From contig JAFGBW010000072.1 of the NCBI GenBank assembly GCA_016932965.1, positions 1 to 12,736 of the forward strand: a stretch of DNA of 12,736 nucleotides, given 5' to 3'. This DNA is from Candidatus Auribacterota bacterium. Lineage in GTDB: Bacteria; Auribacterota; JAFGBW01. The notes below the pieces were generated by a model. It saw only the letters and a list, made by a program, of their open reading frames with translations. It was not told the origin of the DNA and did not search any database. Below, piece after piece: positions 6,662 to 12,736 of the stretch. The position numbers were made by a program, and so were the translations under genes. Position 1 is the first letter of the stretch. Each line of letters starts with the position of its first letter.

Positions 6662-6700
6662 CGCGCTTCATTTGACTTGTTTCAAGTCAAATGAAGCGCG
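6662..6700. terminator. Perfect 18-bp inverted repeat downstream of tlyA
   Basis: CGCGCTTCATTTGACTTG (6662-6679) is exactly complementary to 6683-6700, with a TTT loop. It begins 44 bases past the tlyA stop on the minus strand and is the last hairpin of the 456-bp convergent gap (6288-6743). No proper U-tract follows on either strand, so it could be a Rho-independent terminator lacking its tail, an mRNA 3'-stabilising stem, or a protein-binding palindrome. Between the hairpins (6368-6450 and 6491-6660) I see no gene beyond the mini-ORF. Confidence 0.5.
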
Positions 6701-6743
6701 CCGGTGATTTTCTTTGGAAAAGAAAAGTTTTCCCGCATTTATT

Positions 6744-7481
6744 TTACCCTTTTCCAAACAGAACGAAATACTCCTGATTACCTGAGGGGCCTTTGAGGCG
6801 GCAGGGGGCAAAATGGTACAGGGTGAGGCCGAGTGTTTGTCCGAAGGCGATGATGTTATCCACGCATTCTTTCTGGATAAGTTCTGAACGGACGACTCCG
6901 CCTTTTAAGACATGTTTACGGCCGGCTTCGAACTGGGGTTTCACCAGGCACAAGAGATGCCCGTCTTTCCGGATGAGGGGGAAAACAGGCGGGAGGATCA
7001 GTTTTAAGGATATGAAAGAGACATCGATCACAGCCAGGTCAAAGTCATTTCCAACGGTTTCCCTGGTCAGATAACGGGCGTTTATTTTTTCATGGACCGT
7101 GATCCTGGGGTCCGTCCGGAGTTTCCAGTGCAGGATACCCTGTCCCACATCCACGCAGACGACGCGTTTTACGCCCGTTTGCAGAAGACAGTCCGTGAAT
7201 CCGCCGGTCGAGGAACCGATATCGAGGCAGAGGGCGTTTTTGACGTTGAGCGGAAAATCCAGAAAAAAGCCCTCCAGTTTCAGCCCGCCGCGGCTCACGT
7301 ATTTTTCAGGATTCTTCAGTTTCAAAGGCGTGTCGCTGTTCACCAGCATGCCCGGCTTTGAAAGGACCTGGCTTCCGCATGAAATCTGTCCGGCCAGAAT
7401 AAGACGCCTGGCCTGTTCTCTGGAATCCGCCAGCTGTGATTCAACGACTTTCTGATCAAGACGGATTTTCTTTTTGTTCAT
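6744..7481 (-). CDS. tlyA: TlyA family rRNA 2'-O-methyltransferase / hemolysin A (S4 + FtsJ-like)
   Basis: A 245-residue protein with the standard two-domain layout: an N-terminal S4 RNA-binding domain (about 5-60, R7-L-D-Q...A29-G-Q) and a Rossmann-type FtsJ-like methyltransferase (about 60-245). The SAM-binding loop is D87-I-G-S-S-T-G-G-F-T-D. The K-D-K-E catalytic set is visible as K68 (S-R-G-G-L-K-L), D153 (V-I-D-V-S-F), K181 (V-K-P-Q-F-E) and E237 (N-Q-E-Y-F). In the family's best-studied members the enzyme methylates 2'-OH groups of rRNA. The ATG is placed by the canonical N-terminus; no clear Shine-Dalgarno is visible. The gene stands alone: xseB is 466 bp upstream across a repeat, whereas ispA and dxs often separate the two elsewhere. 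Confidence 0.93.
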   Translation of the reverse strand: MNKKKIRLDQKVVESQLADSREQARRLILAGQISCGSQVLSKPGMLVNSDTPLKLKNPEKYVSRGGLKLEGFFLDFPLNVKNALCLDIGSSTGGFTDCLLQTGVKRVVCVDVGQGILHWKLRTDPRITVHEKINARYLTRETVGNDFDLAVIDVSFISLKLILPPVFPLIRKDGHLLCLVKPQFEAGRKHVLKGGVVRSELIQKECVDNIIAFGQTLGLTLYHFAPCRLKGPSGNQEYFVLFGKG

Positions 7482-7541
7482 GGAATGAAGGTTCTTGATA
7501 AGGATAAATAATGTTTTGTCTTCGCCATTTTAATTAATCCG

Positions 7542-7627
7542 GTAAACCACCGCCACAGGATTTGGAATAGCAAAGTTTGACAATTCAGGAAATTTATAAA
7601 AAAAACCTTTCACCACGGAGGACACGG
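7542..7627. repeat. Dispersed repeat, copy 2 (with CCACGGAGG arm)
   Basis: This copy aligns with 3781-3866 in the same orientation and ends in the left arm of the foldback element at 7611-7762. It lies about 60 bp upstream of the tlyA start, so the tlyA promoter may lie in or beyond the repeat. I saw no convincing promoter in it. Confidence 0.6.
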
Positions 7628-7762
7628 AGAAAATTCAGGAAAAAATTTTAAGTTATGCATTTTAGTTATCAATTGAGATGATAAAATGACGTTATAACTC
7701 AAAAATTTAGAACTGAATGCACATAAGTCTTACCCACCGTGTTCTCCGCGTCCTCCGTGGTG
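7611..7762. repeat. Foldback (MITE-like) repeat with CACCACGGAGG termini
   Basis: The ends 7611-7631 and 7742-7762 are inverted repeats matching at 20 of 21 positions (CACCACGGAGGAC-CGGAGAA). The interior 7643-7709 is itself an imperfect palindrome: AAATTTTAAGTTAT...ATAACTCAAAAATTT, with ATTTTAGTTATC facing GATGATAAAAT. The whole 152-bp unit can thus fold into one long, interrupted stem. It codes for nothing. The rest of the 466-bp tlyA-xseB gap (7763-7947) has a weak hairpin (GGGCCT 7888-7893 with AGGCCC 7911-7916) and nothing else I recognise. Confidence 0.65.
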
Positions 7763-7947
7763 AAAAATAAAAATGTAAATATTTCACAGTTTATTTATTA
7801 AAATGAATCGTTTTGAGGGGTTTCATATTTTAAAGATAACGGCTCTGCCGGCAGTATATTTACTTTCGGTTCTCAAGTCATGATTACGGGCCTGTGTTAC
7901 GAGATTTGAAAGGCCCTGGTTCAGGTATCCATTTATTCATACAGGAC

Positions 7948-8328
7948 TTAGAACAGGTCCAGGTCAGGATCATTCGGGTCAGTCTCTTTTTCCTGTACGG
8001 ATTCCGGGTGGGCAATCCGTTTTTTTAAGTTTTTTGTCTGAGGAGATTTTTTCATGCCGGTCTTTTCGACAAAGGCATTCACCGTTTCGGATCCGTCCTG
8101 TTTTTCGTGTTCATCAAACTCAGCTTCCTTCAGATTGTTCTGGAAATCCTTTTCCATGATTTTGATGGATTTTTCAGCCGCAAGCAGTTTTTTTGTGCAC
8201 GCCTGGATGAGTTTCATTCCGTTCTCGTAATTTTTCAGGGAATCATCGAGGCTCAATGTCCCTTTTTCCATTGCTGCAACGATGGACTCGATTTCCTCCA
8301 TCATTTGTTCGAATGTGTTTTCCGTCAT
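7948..8328 (-). CDS. xseB: Exodeoxyribonuclease VII small subunit with C-terminal extension
   Basis: Residues 1-65 are a clear XseB: F6-E-Q-M-M-E-E-I-E-S-I-V, then L25-S-L-D-D-S-L-K-N-Y-E-N-G and the C-terminal helix A50-A-E-K-S-I. XseB binds XseA to form ExoVII, which degrades single-stranded DNA from both ends. Typical XseB proteins have about 70-85 residues; this one has 126. The extra part is charged and low in complexity, ending in an acidic D-P-N-D-P-D-L-D-L-F tail of unknown role. Its ATG overlaps the TGA of the preceding gene (ATGA), and GGGAG sits seven bases upstream, so it is the last gene of the 11853-7948 operon. xseA is not in the window. Confidence 0.9.
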   Translation of the reverse strand: MTENTFEQMMEEIESIVAAMEKGTLSLDDSLKNYENGMKLIQACTKKLLAAEKSIKIMEKDFQNNLKEAEFDEHEKQDGSETVNAFVEKTGMKKSPQTKNLKKRIAHPESVQEKETDPNDPDLDLF

Positions 8329-8906
8329 TGGATGTCTCCCTTATTTTTTAACCATTTCAGGCATTCCTGAATCTGATCGGATGAAAATGAAATCAGTCCT
8401 TTTCCGTCTTTATCCACAAAAAGAGCCAGGGGTTTTTTCAGCGCGGGATTGATTTTCAGGGAAATGGAAAAGGAGCCGTCCCAATCCGGAATAAGCTGAA
8501 GTCCGGGCGGCTCATCCTCCATCGCAGGGAAAAGTTTCTTCAATTGTTCCTTTCTCAAGAGGTTTTCGTTTTCGAATTCTTTTAAAAGCTCCCTTTTGAG
8601 CTTTTTCCTCATCATCGGATTGATGCCGGTTTTTTGAAGGACCAAAAGGATCTGGATTTTGGGGTTATCGTAAATCTGATCGTAAATTTCCTTTTTGAAT
8701 TTTTCAAAACGGGACGCGTGTTTTTTGGAAAAGAAAAGAAGCAGCCGGAGCCGTACGGGGGTGGAAGGGGGCTCAATTTGTTTTCCATACAGGTCCTGGA
8801 CATGGAAGATGACATGAGTTGGTTGCGTGGAAGACGACACGGTTTGGTTTGAAAAGCCCGTGTTTAAAGATAACAGGATACAGACAACAGCGGCGAACGG
8901 TCTCAT
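8325..8906 (-). CDS. Secreted thioredoxin-like fold protein lacking the CxxC motif (tentative)
   Basis: A 193-residue protein with an N-terminal hydrophobic stretch (about 4-16) that looks like a signal peptide, so a periplasmic location is likely. Residues 51-62 (V-R-L-R-L-L-L-F-F-S-K-K) resemble the first core strand of thioredoxin-like proteins, where an active-site W-C-x-x-C should follow; here the sequence is K-K-H-A-S. The later D-W-D-G-S-F-S...P163-L-A-L-F-V-D-K-D-G-K-G resembles the cis-Pro strand and the P-x-x-x-x-I-D-x-D-G signature of peroxiredoxin/TlpA-like proteins. The fold is inferred from these two stretches only. If right, it is redox-inactive and probably a binding protein. 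It starts 3 bp after the glycosyltransferase-like gene and overlaps xseB by four bases. Confidence 0.5.
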   Translation of the reverse strand: MRPFAAVVCILLSLNTGFSNQTVSSSTQPTHVIFHVQDLYGKQIEPPSTPVRLRLLLFFSKKHASRFEKFKKEIYDQIYDNPKIQILLVLQKTGINPMMRKKLKRELLKEFENENLLRKEQLKKLFPAMEDEPPGLQLIPDWDGSFSISLKINPALKKPLALFVDKDGKGLISFSSDQIQECLKWLKNKGDIQ

Positions 8907-8909
8907 ATA

Positions 8910-10280
8910 TCAGCCGGGAAACAGATGATGTTTCAGGTGATAGAAGCGTAATGCGTCCTCATGCAGTTTTTTCTCATGCTGGTCATGAATGTGCCAGTAC
9001 TGGCCTGATTCGCCGCCGGCCCAGCGGCAGCCTCTGGATTCATCCTGTAATGCTTTATGCTTGGTCACCTGGATGAGCTGCCGGATCTCAGCCGCCCAAT
9101 TCCGGGCCTTGGCGTAAAAAAGACAGTTTAAGATTTTTTCCTTCTCCAATTGATGACGGGATGATTTCATCTGCAGATAAGATTGGAGTATTGAATGTAG
9201 AAGCGCGGGCCAGGGTTCCGTCGGGGTTTCCTCATTTTTCTGATGGTGGCCCTTTGAGAAAAGCGATAATAAACTCTCCCTGATTCTGGCTTGAAAATGG
9301 GAATGATATTTGAGGAGCGAGACGGCCTCCCTTTCTTTTTCGCACTGGCAATGATGGTAGGTTCGCAGCGTCTCATCCAGGTCGGATGGACTATAGATAT
9401 GAAAAGGAATGGAAGAAGGAATGGGATTGTGGCCCGGAATCAGGGATGTTCCCTTGCGGATGAAATTTTTGTAAGCGGAAAGGAGTTGCAGGCCGGTCCG
9501 GATCAATTCCGGAATTTCTTTTCCGGAAAAGAAACCGATGCCGTCATGGTCTCCGAGGAAAAATTCATGAATGCGCAGCCCTGAAGAAAAAACAGAAAAG
9601 GTCAAAAAGAGATGGCAGGAACTCATGAAAGCAAAATCTTTCCATTTCAGTTTCAGCCAGTAATTGAGACAGCCGGCGGAAAACGCGAAATCCGGGGAAG
9701 CGGGATTCCGCAGCTGTCTGCCGAAAAGATAGCTCAGAGGCATCATCCAGAAGTTGGTCATGAATCCCTTGTAAAAAGGGATGGTGTAGGCGGCGATGTT
9801 TAAATCGGTTTTGTTTAAAATGCCGCTTTCCAGAAGAAGATTGAGTTTGAAAGCGGAAGGAAAGGAGAAATCCGTCTCAGACGGGTTGATCACCATGGAA
9901 TAAAGAAAAGGAATGGGTTTCATGATTTTAAAAATGATCTGTAAAAGGGAGCCGTACAAAGGGGCGGGTTTGGAAAAACAGATTTCAACAAAAAACATAT
10001 CGTGCTGGTCCCGGATGTCGCTTTGGCTTAAAAAATAGTCCCATAGGGCGGCCATTGGCGAGACCTTTGAAGCGGGGGGTGTGTCGCTTGCGCAGAAAAT
10101 CAGAAAAGAACGGCCGGAATTGTAGCGGGATTTCAGCTCAAAAATGGAACGGAATATCTGTCCTGCTTTCGGCTGTGTGCAGTCAGCAGGAATAACCAAG
10201 ATGATGTCCACCGGTTTCTGTAAAAAAGAAAGAGACGGGATTTTATTGGAAAGATTGATTCTGTAATAATTGGGTATCAA
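8910..10280 (-). CDS. Divergent GT-A glycosyltransferase-like protein (glucosyl/mannosylglycerate synthase-like), probably without DxD
   Basis: A 456-residue soluble protein. Several stretches follow the layout of GT2/GT81-type enzymes: V24-D-I-I-L-V-I-P (nucleotide-sugar strand), G110-S-L-L-Q-I-I-F, F169-Y-K-G-F-M-T-N-F (compare KYDGTITNN), L186-F-G-R-Q-L-R-N-P, D197-F-A-F-S (compare DFGFS), and a C-terminal L-F-Y-A-K (compare LYFARV). Where the family has its metal/NDP-sugar DxD (VVDAD), this protein reads S128-M-V-I-N-P-S. The GIDIW motif is also lost (S220-S-C-H-L-F). Catalysis by the standard mechanism is therefore doubtful. The start is TTG (10280) without a clear Shine-Dalgarno; GTG at codon 24 is the alternative. 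It follows the PAS/DHp gene by 17 bp and precedes the thioredoxin-like gene by 3 bp. Confidence 0.6.
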   Translation of the reverse strand: MIPNYYRINLSNKIPSLSFLQKPVDIILVIPADCTQPKAGQIFRSIFELKSRYNSGRSFLIFCASDTPPASKVSPMAALWDYFLSQSDIRDQHDMFFVEICFSKPAPLYGSLLQIIFKIMKPIPFLYSMVINPSETDFSFPSAFKLNLLLESGILNKTDLNIAAYTIPFYKGFMTNFWMMPLSYLFGRQLRNPASPDFAFSAGCLNYWLKLKWKDFAFMSSCHLFLTFSVFSSGLRIHEFFLGDHDGIGFFSGKEIPELIRTGLQLLSAYKNFIRKGTSLIPGHNPIPSSIPFHIYSPSDLDETLRTYHHCQCEKEREAVSLLKYHSHFQARIRESLLSLFSKGHHQKNEETPTEPWPALLHSILQSYLQMKSSRHQLEKEKILNCLFYAKARNWAAEIRQLIQVTKHKALQDESRGCRWAGGESGQYWHIHDQHEKKLHEDALRFYHLKHHLFPG

Positions 10281-10297
10281 GGCTAGAGAACCGTTTT

Positions 10298-11086
10298 TTA
10301 AGTTTCAGATAGTTCGATGTATTTCATTTTTTTGATGTCTTTGACTTCTGCGATATGGCTGATGACGCGCATGATGTTTTCAACGGATTCCTCGATCAGT
10401 TTCAGCCGTTTGACCACGGCCGAATTCAGCTTTTTTTCGGAATCGTTGATTTTTTGAATATCATCCAGAATCCTTGTGAGCGGTTTATTGATCTTGTCCT
10501 GGAAAACCTCCACCATCTCAATGATCGTTTTTTGCCGTTCCACCTTGATGTTTTCTTCCTGATAATGAAGAAGGTCTTCGTATTGTTTCTTGACATTTTC
10601 GTAAGAACTGACAATTTTCCGGTTGATCTCCACCATTTTTTTCGCCTGTTCGGTCAATTCTTTATTTTGATTTTTGAGGTTTTTAATGAGTGAAACATGT
10701 TCGTTGGAAGTGTAGATGGTCGCCGCATACAGTTCAGCCTTATGAGCTGCCGGGGAAAGCCGGCAGACCGTCACACGATAGAGTTGGACTTCTTTTGAAT
10801 GATTCATCAAAGGAATATCAAAGGCGCAATGTTCCTTTTTCTGGTGAAGGATCAATTTGCTTTTCCATTCTTTTTGTTCAGAACCAGGGGTGAGGGAATA
10901 GAAACTTTTCTTCTTGATTTCCGAAGGCGATAACTTGAAGAATTCCGACGCTTTCGGATTGGCGGCGATGATTCTCAGGGAAGCGTTCAATACCAGTATG
11001 GGAAAATCATTCAAGTGGCAGTATGAAGAAAAATATTTCTCATGTTTCAATATGTTCTCCAGGTAAGGGTTCGTTTTTGATGTCAT
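10298..11086 (-). CDS. PAS/coiled-coil/DHp-like signalling protein lacking phosphoacceptor His and ATPase domain
   Basis: A 262-residue cytoplasmic protein. Residues about 20-128 form a PAS domain (F28-P-I-L-V-L-N...A41-A-N-P-K-A-S-E-F-F), about 130-185 a coiled coil, and about 183-258 a helical hairpin like the kinase DHp domain. On the usual M-V-x-x-x-N-H-E-I-N-N-P-L text it reads M191-V-E-V-F-Q-D-K-I-N-K-P-L, which puts Asp197 where the phosphorylated His should be. No HATPase domain follows, and the gene ends at residue 262. It cannot act as an ordinary histidine kinase; a dimeric sensor-scaffold that binds receiver domains is plausible. The start lies 2 bp after the stop of the tandem REC gene, with GGAGA about 11 bases upstream, so the two are tightly coupled and may be partners. 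Confidence 0.75.
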   Translation of the reverse strand: MTSKTNPYLENILKHEKYFSSYCHLNDFPILVLNASLRIIAANPKASEFFKLSPSEIKKKSFYSLTPGSEQKEWKSKLILHQKKEHCAFDIPLMNHSKEVQLYRVTVCRLSPAAHKAELYAATIYTSNEHVSLIKNLKNQNKELTEQAKKMVEINRKIVSSYENVKKQYEDLLHYQEENIKVERQKTIIEMVEVFQDKINKPLTRILDDIQKINDSEKKLNSAVVKRLKLIEESVENIMRVISHIAEVKDIKKMKYIELSET

Positions 11087-11088
11087 GT

Positions 11089-11853
11089 TCAGCTGTCTCC
11101 ATCTGTTAAACGATTAATAGCCTGTACGAGGCTTTTTTGCGTGAAAGGTTTGGTGAGGTAACCGCTCACTCCGGCAGCAAAAGCCTCCTGAATCCTTTCC
11201 GAACTGTTTTCTTTTGTCACCATGATAATGGGAATTTGTCTGAATTTATTTTTTTGTTTGGCCTTTTTAACGAAATCCATGCCGTTCATCAACGGCATAT
11301 TGAAATCAACCAAAACTAAATCCGGCATTTCCTTTTCAAGAAGTGCCAGCGCCGATTCCCCGTCCGTGGCTTCCAGTACGGACACGGATGAATCGATCTG
11401 CTTTAAAAAATTGGCTAAAATATGGCGAATGGTGACCGCATCGTCGACCACTAAAACTTTGTTCAGCCTGTTCGCCGTTTTTATGTTATGGTTCTTTTTA
11501 ATCAGGTTTTCTATTTTATGGATCAGGTCGTCAAATTCAAAGGGTTTGATCAGGTAATCTTCAGCTCCGACTTTCGCCGCGCTATAGCGGTCTCTCATCG
11601 TATTTTTTTCGCTCACCATCAGGATCGGCCGGTCACAGGTGAGCGGGTCCTCTTTTAAACGCGAGCAGACCTCAAATCCGTCTATGTCCGGCAGCATGAT
11701 GTCCAATATGATGATATCCGGATCTTCCTCTCGGGAGAGCCGCATCCCTTCATGGGCCGTTTTGCCCGAACAAACATGGTACCCTTTTGATTCAAGACGA
11801 GTTTTGATGATAAAAACAAATTGCTCGTCATCATCTATTAACACTATATTCAT
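11089..11853 (-). CDS. Tandem receiver (REC-REC) response regulator
   Basis: A 254-residue protein of two receiver domains joined by a short linker (about 120-131). REC1 has D7-D8-D9, phosphoacceptor D51, S81 and K103 (K-P-F). REC2 has D137-D138, phosphoacceptor D183, T213 and K235 (K-P-F), and its start (V-L-V-V-D-D-A-V-T-I-R) is CheY-like. Both domains look able to be phosphorylated. There is no output domain, so signalling should go through protein contact or phosphotransfer. It is the first gene of the five-gene operon ending with xseB and is preceded by a good sigma70-type promoter. The ATG has no strong Shine-Dalgarno. The PAS/DHp-like protein encoded next is the obvious candidate partner. 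Confidence 0.92.
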   Translation of the reverse strand: MNIVLIDDDEQFVFIIKTRLESKGYHVCSGKTAHEGMRLSREEDPDIIILDIMLPDIDGFEVCSRLKEDPLTCDRPILMVSEKNTMRDRYSAAKVGAEDYLIKPFEFDDLIHKIENLIKKNHNIKTANRLNKVLVVDDAVTIRHILANFLKQIDSSVSVLEATDGESALALLEKEMPDLVLVDFNMPLMNGMDFVKKAKQKNKFRQIPIIMVTKENSSERIQEAFAAGVSGYLTKPFTQKSLVQAINRLTDGDS

Positions 11854-11907
11854 TCGTTCAGGAAATATTGTTTATTCGATTTCCCTTTTGGGGGATAAAA
11901 AGTCCGT

Positions 11908-11935
11908 ATTATAACGTTTTTTATAGAAAGCACAA
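11908..11935 (-). promoter_or_regulatory. Sigma70-type promoter for the REC-REC operon
   Basis: On the minus strand TTGTGC (11935-11930) is followed after 16 bases by a perfect TATAAT (11913-11908). The -10 lies about 54 bases upstream of the REC-REC start, in the 95-bp gap behind the TPR gene. No terminator hairpin separates the TPR gene from it, so some read-through is likely. Confidence 0.6.
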
Positions 11936-11948
11936 GAAAGAATCTGGC

Positions 11949-12719
11949 TTATCCTTCCAGTTTTTTGATGGCCTTTTCGTAATATTCATTCCCTTCGGGG
12001 CCAAGGTCGATGATTTTTTTCCACAGGATTTTTGCCTTGGCCGGATTTTCCTTTTCTACAATCAGGGAGGCCGGATAACAGGTTTGGAGAATTTTCAGGC
12101 GTTTCTGTTTTGATTCGGATAAGGCGATCTTGATTTTCACGGAATCCGGGTCTGATGCATAGGCTTTTTTGAAATACTCATAGGCGGCGGCGTATTTCCA
12201 TTGAGCCATGGCTTCAATCCCGCTGACGTAATTGAGTTCAGCGCGCAAATTTTTTCCTGTGGTGAGATCTTTCATCTTTTTATAGGCAAATTGGTTGTAA
12301 TAATTGTCAGGGTTCGGTACCTTCTCAAGGATTTTTTTCAATGCTTCTATCACAGCCTGGGGATCTTTCCGGGTTTCCGCCTCGTTCATGGCCTTGATAA
12401 GCTGTTCCATTTCCTCGATCAGGCTCTTTAAATCCAGGGCTTTTTTATACACGGGAATCATCTTCAGTATGGAATAAAGCATTTCTTTTGTTTTATCCAG
12501 ATCCCCGGCCTTGAAATGATCATTCGCCATGGAATACGAGACCTCCACGGCAGGGATCTGGTCTATCTTTTCAAGCAGATCCTTTATTTCTTCATATTTT
12601 TCAAAGTCCGCCTCGATCATCTGCAGCGTTCCCCTGGCTTTGTTGAATTCATTCGCTTCGTAATAACGCAGGCCTTTTTGATAAAGTTCATTCACTTCAG
12701 TATATTTTTTTGCCTTCAT
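11949..12719 (-). CDS. TPR-like helical repeat protein, possibly 5' truncated
   Basis: At least 256 residues, almost wholly alpha-helical and rich in Lys and Glu. TPR-like units begin at about residues 9 (N-E-L-Y-Q-K-G-L-R-Y-Y-E-A-N-E-F-N-K-A), 62 (Y-S-M-A-N-D-H-F-K-A-G-D-L-D-K) and 172 (A-Q-W-K-Y-A-A-A-Y-E-Y-F-K-K-A-Y). A further helical pair spans about 218-256. There is no signal peptide or membrane segment from this start. AAGGG eight bases before the ATG supports it, but the frame stays open to the window edge, so a longer protein cannot be excluded. TPR proteins act as scaffolds; no partner is evident. The REC-REC operon starts 95 bp downstream on the same strand. Confidence 0.7.
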   Translation of the reverse strand: MKAKKYTEVNELYQKGLRYYEANEFNKARGTLQMIEADFEKYEEIKDLLEKIDQIPAVEVSYSMANDHFKAGDLDKTKEMLYSILKMIPVYKKALDLKSLIEEMEQLIKAMNEAETRKDPQAVIEALKKILEKVPNPDNYYNQFAYKKMKDLTTGKNLRAELNYVSGIEAMAQWKYAAAYEYFKKAYASDPDSVKIKIALSESKQKRLKILQTCYPASLIVEKENPAKAKILWKKIIDLGPEGNEYYEKAIKKLEG

Positions 12720-12736
12720 GATTTTGCCCTTCAGCA

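Overview
The window looks like chromosomal DNA from a Gram-negative bacterium of moderate GC, most likely Desulfobacterota (former Deltaproteobacteria) or a close relative. This rests on the gene mix: a type IV pilus retraction ATPase with a PilZ protein, a Wzm-type polysaccharide-export permease, xseB near tlyA, many short phosphorelay proteins, and intergenic DNA full of small dispersed 'CCACGGAGGACACGGAG' repeats. This is an inference; no marker gene fixes the taxon. I saw no rRNA, tRNA, CRISPR, transposase or phage genes.

Layout. 1-1336 (+): 3' part of an ArnT/PMT-like membrane glycosyltransferase. Its last codons and stop lie in the terminal inverted repeat of a 368-bp MITE-like element (1316-1683). 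3642-1738 (-): a PilZ protein, a PilT/PilU-family ATPase and an XRE repressor, with two candidate promoters upstream of the PilZ gene. 3643-4276: a repeat-rich gap. 4277-6287 (+): a stand-alone receiver protein, an ABC-2 polysaccharide-export permease without its ATPase, and a soluble histidine kinase without a sensor domain. 6288-6743: a convergent gap with four strong hairpins. 7481-6744 (-): tlyA. 7482-7947: a gap with a foldback repeat. 11853-7948 (-): a compact five-gene operon behind a good sigma70-type promoter. It encodes a tandem receiver protein, a PAS/coiled-coil/DHp protein without the phosphoacceptor His or ATPase domain, a divergent GT-A glycosyltransferase-like protein without a recognisable DxD, a secreted thioredoxin-like protein without CxxC, and XseB. 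12719-11949 (-): a TPR-like helical repeat protein that may continue past the window edge.

How the genes may work together. Signalling proteins dominate, yet none carries a DNA-binding or enzymatic output domain: one lone REC, one REC-REC, one minimal kinase, one kinase-like scaffold and one PilZ. This suggests phosphorelay or protein-protein control of envelope functions such as polysaccharide export and pilus retraction, but nothing in the sequence proves it. The most interesting unit is the 11853-7948 operon, where three consecutive genes resemble known folds but lack the canonical catalytic residues. XseB and TlyA are conserved housekeeping genes. They are often found in an xseA-xseB-ispA-dxs-tlyA neighbourhood, but here xseA, ispA and dxs are absent and a foldback repeat lies between xseB and tlyA.
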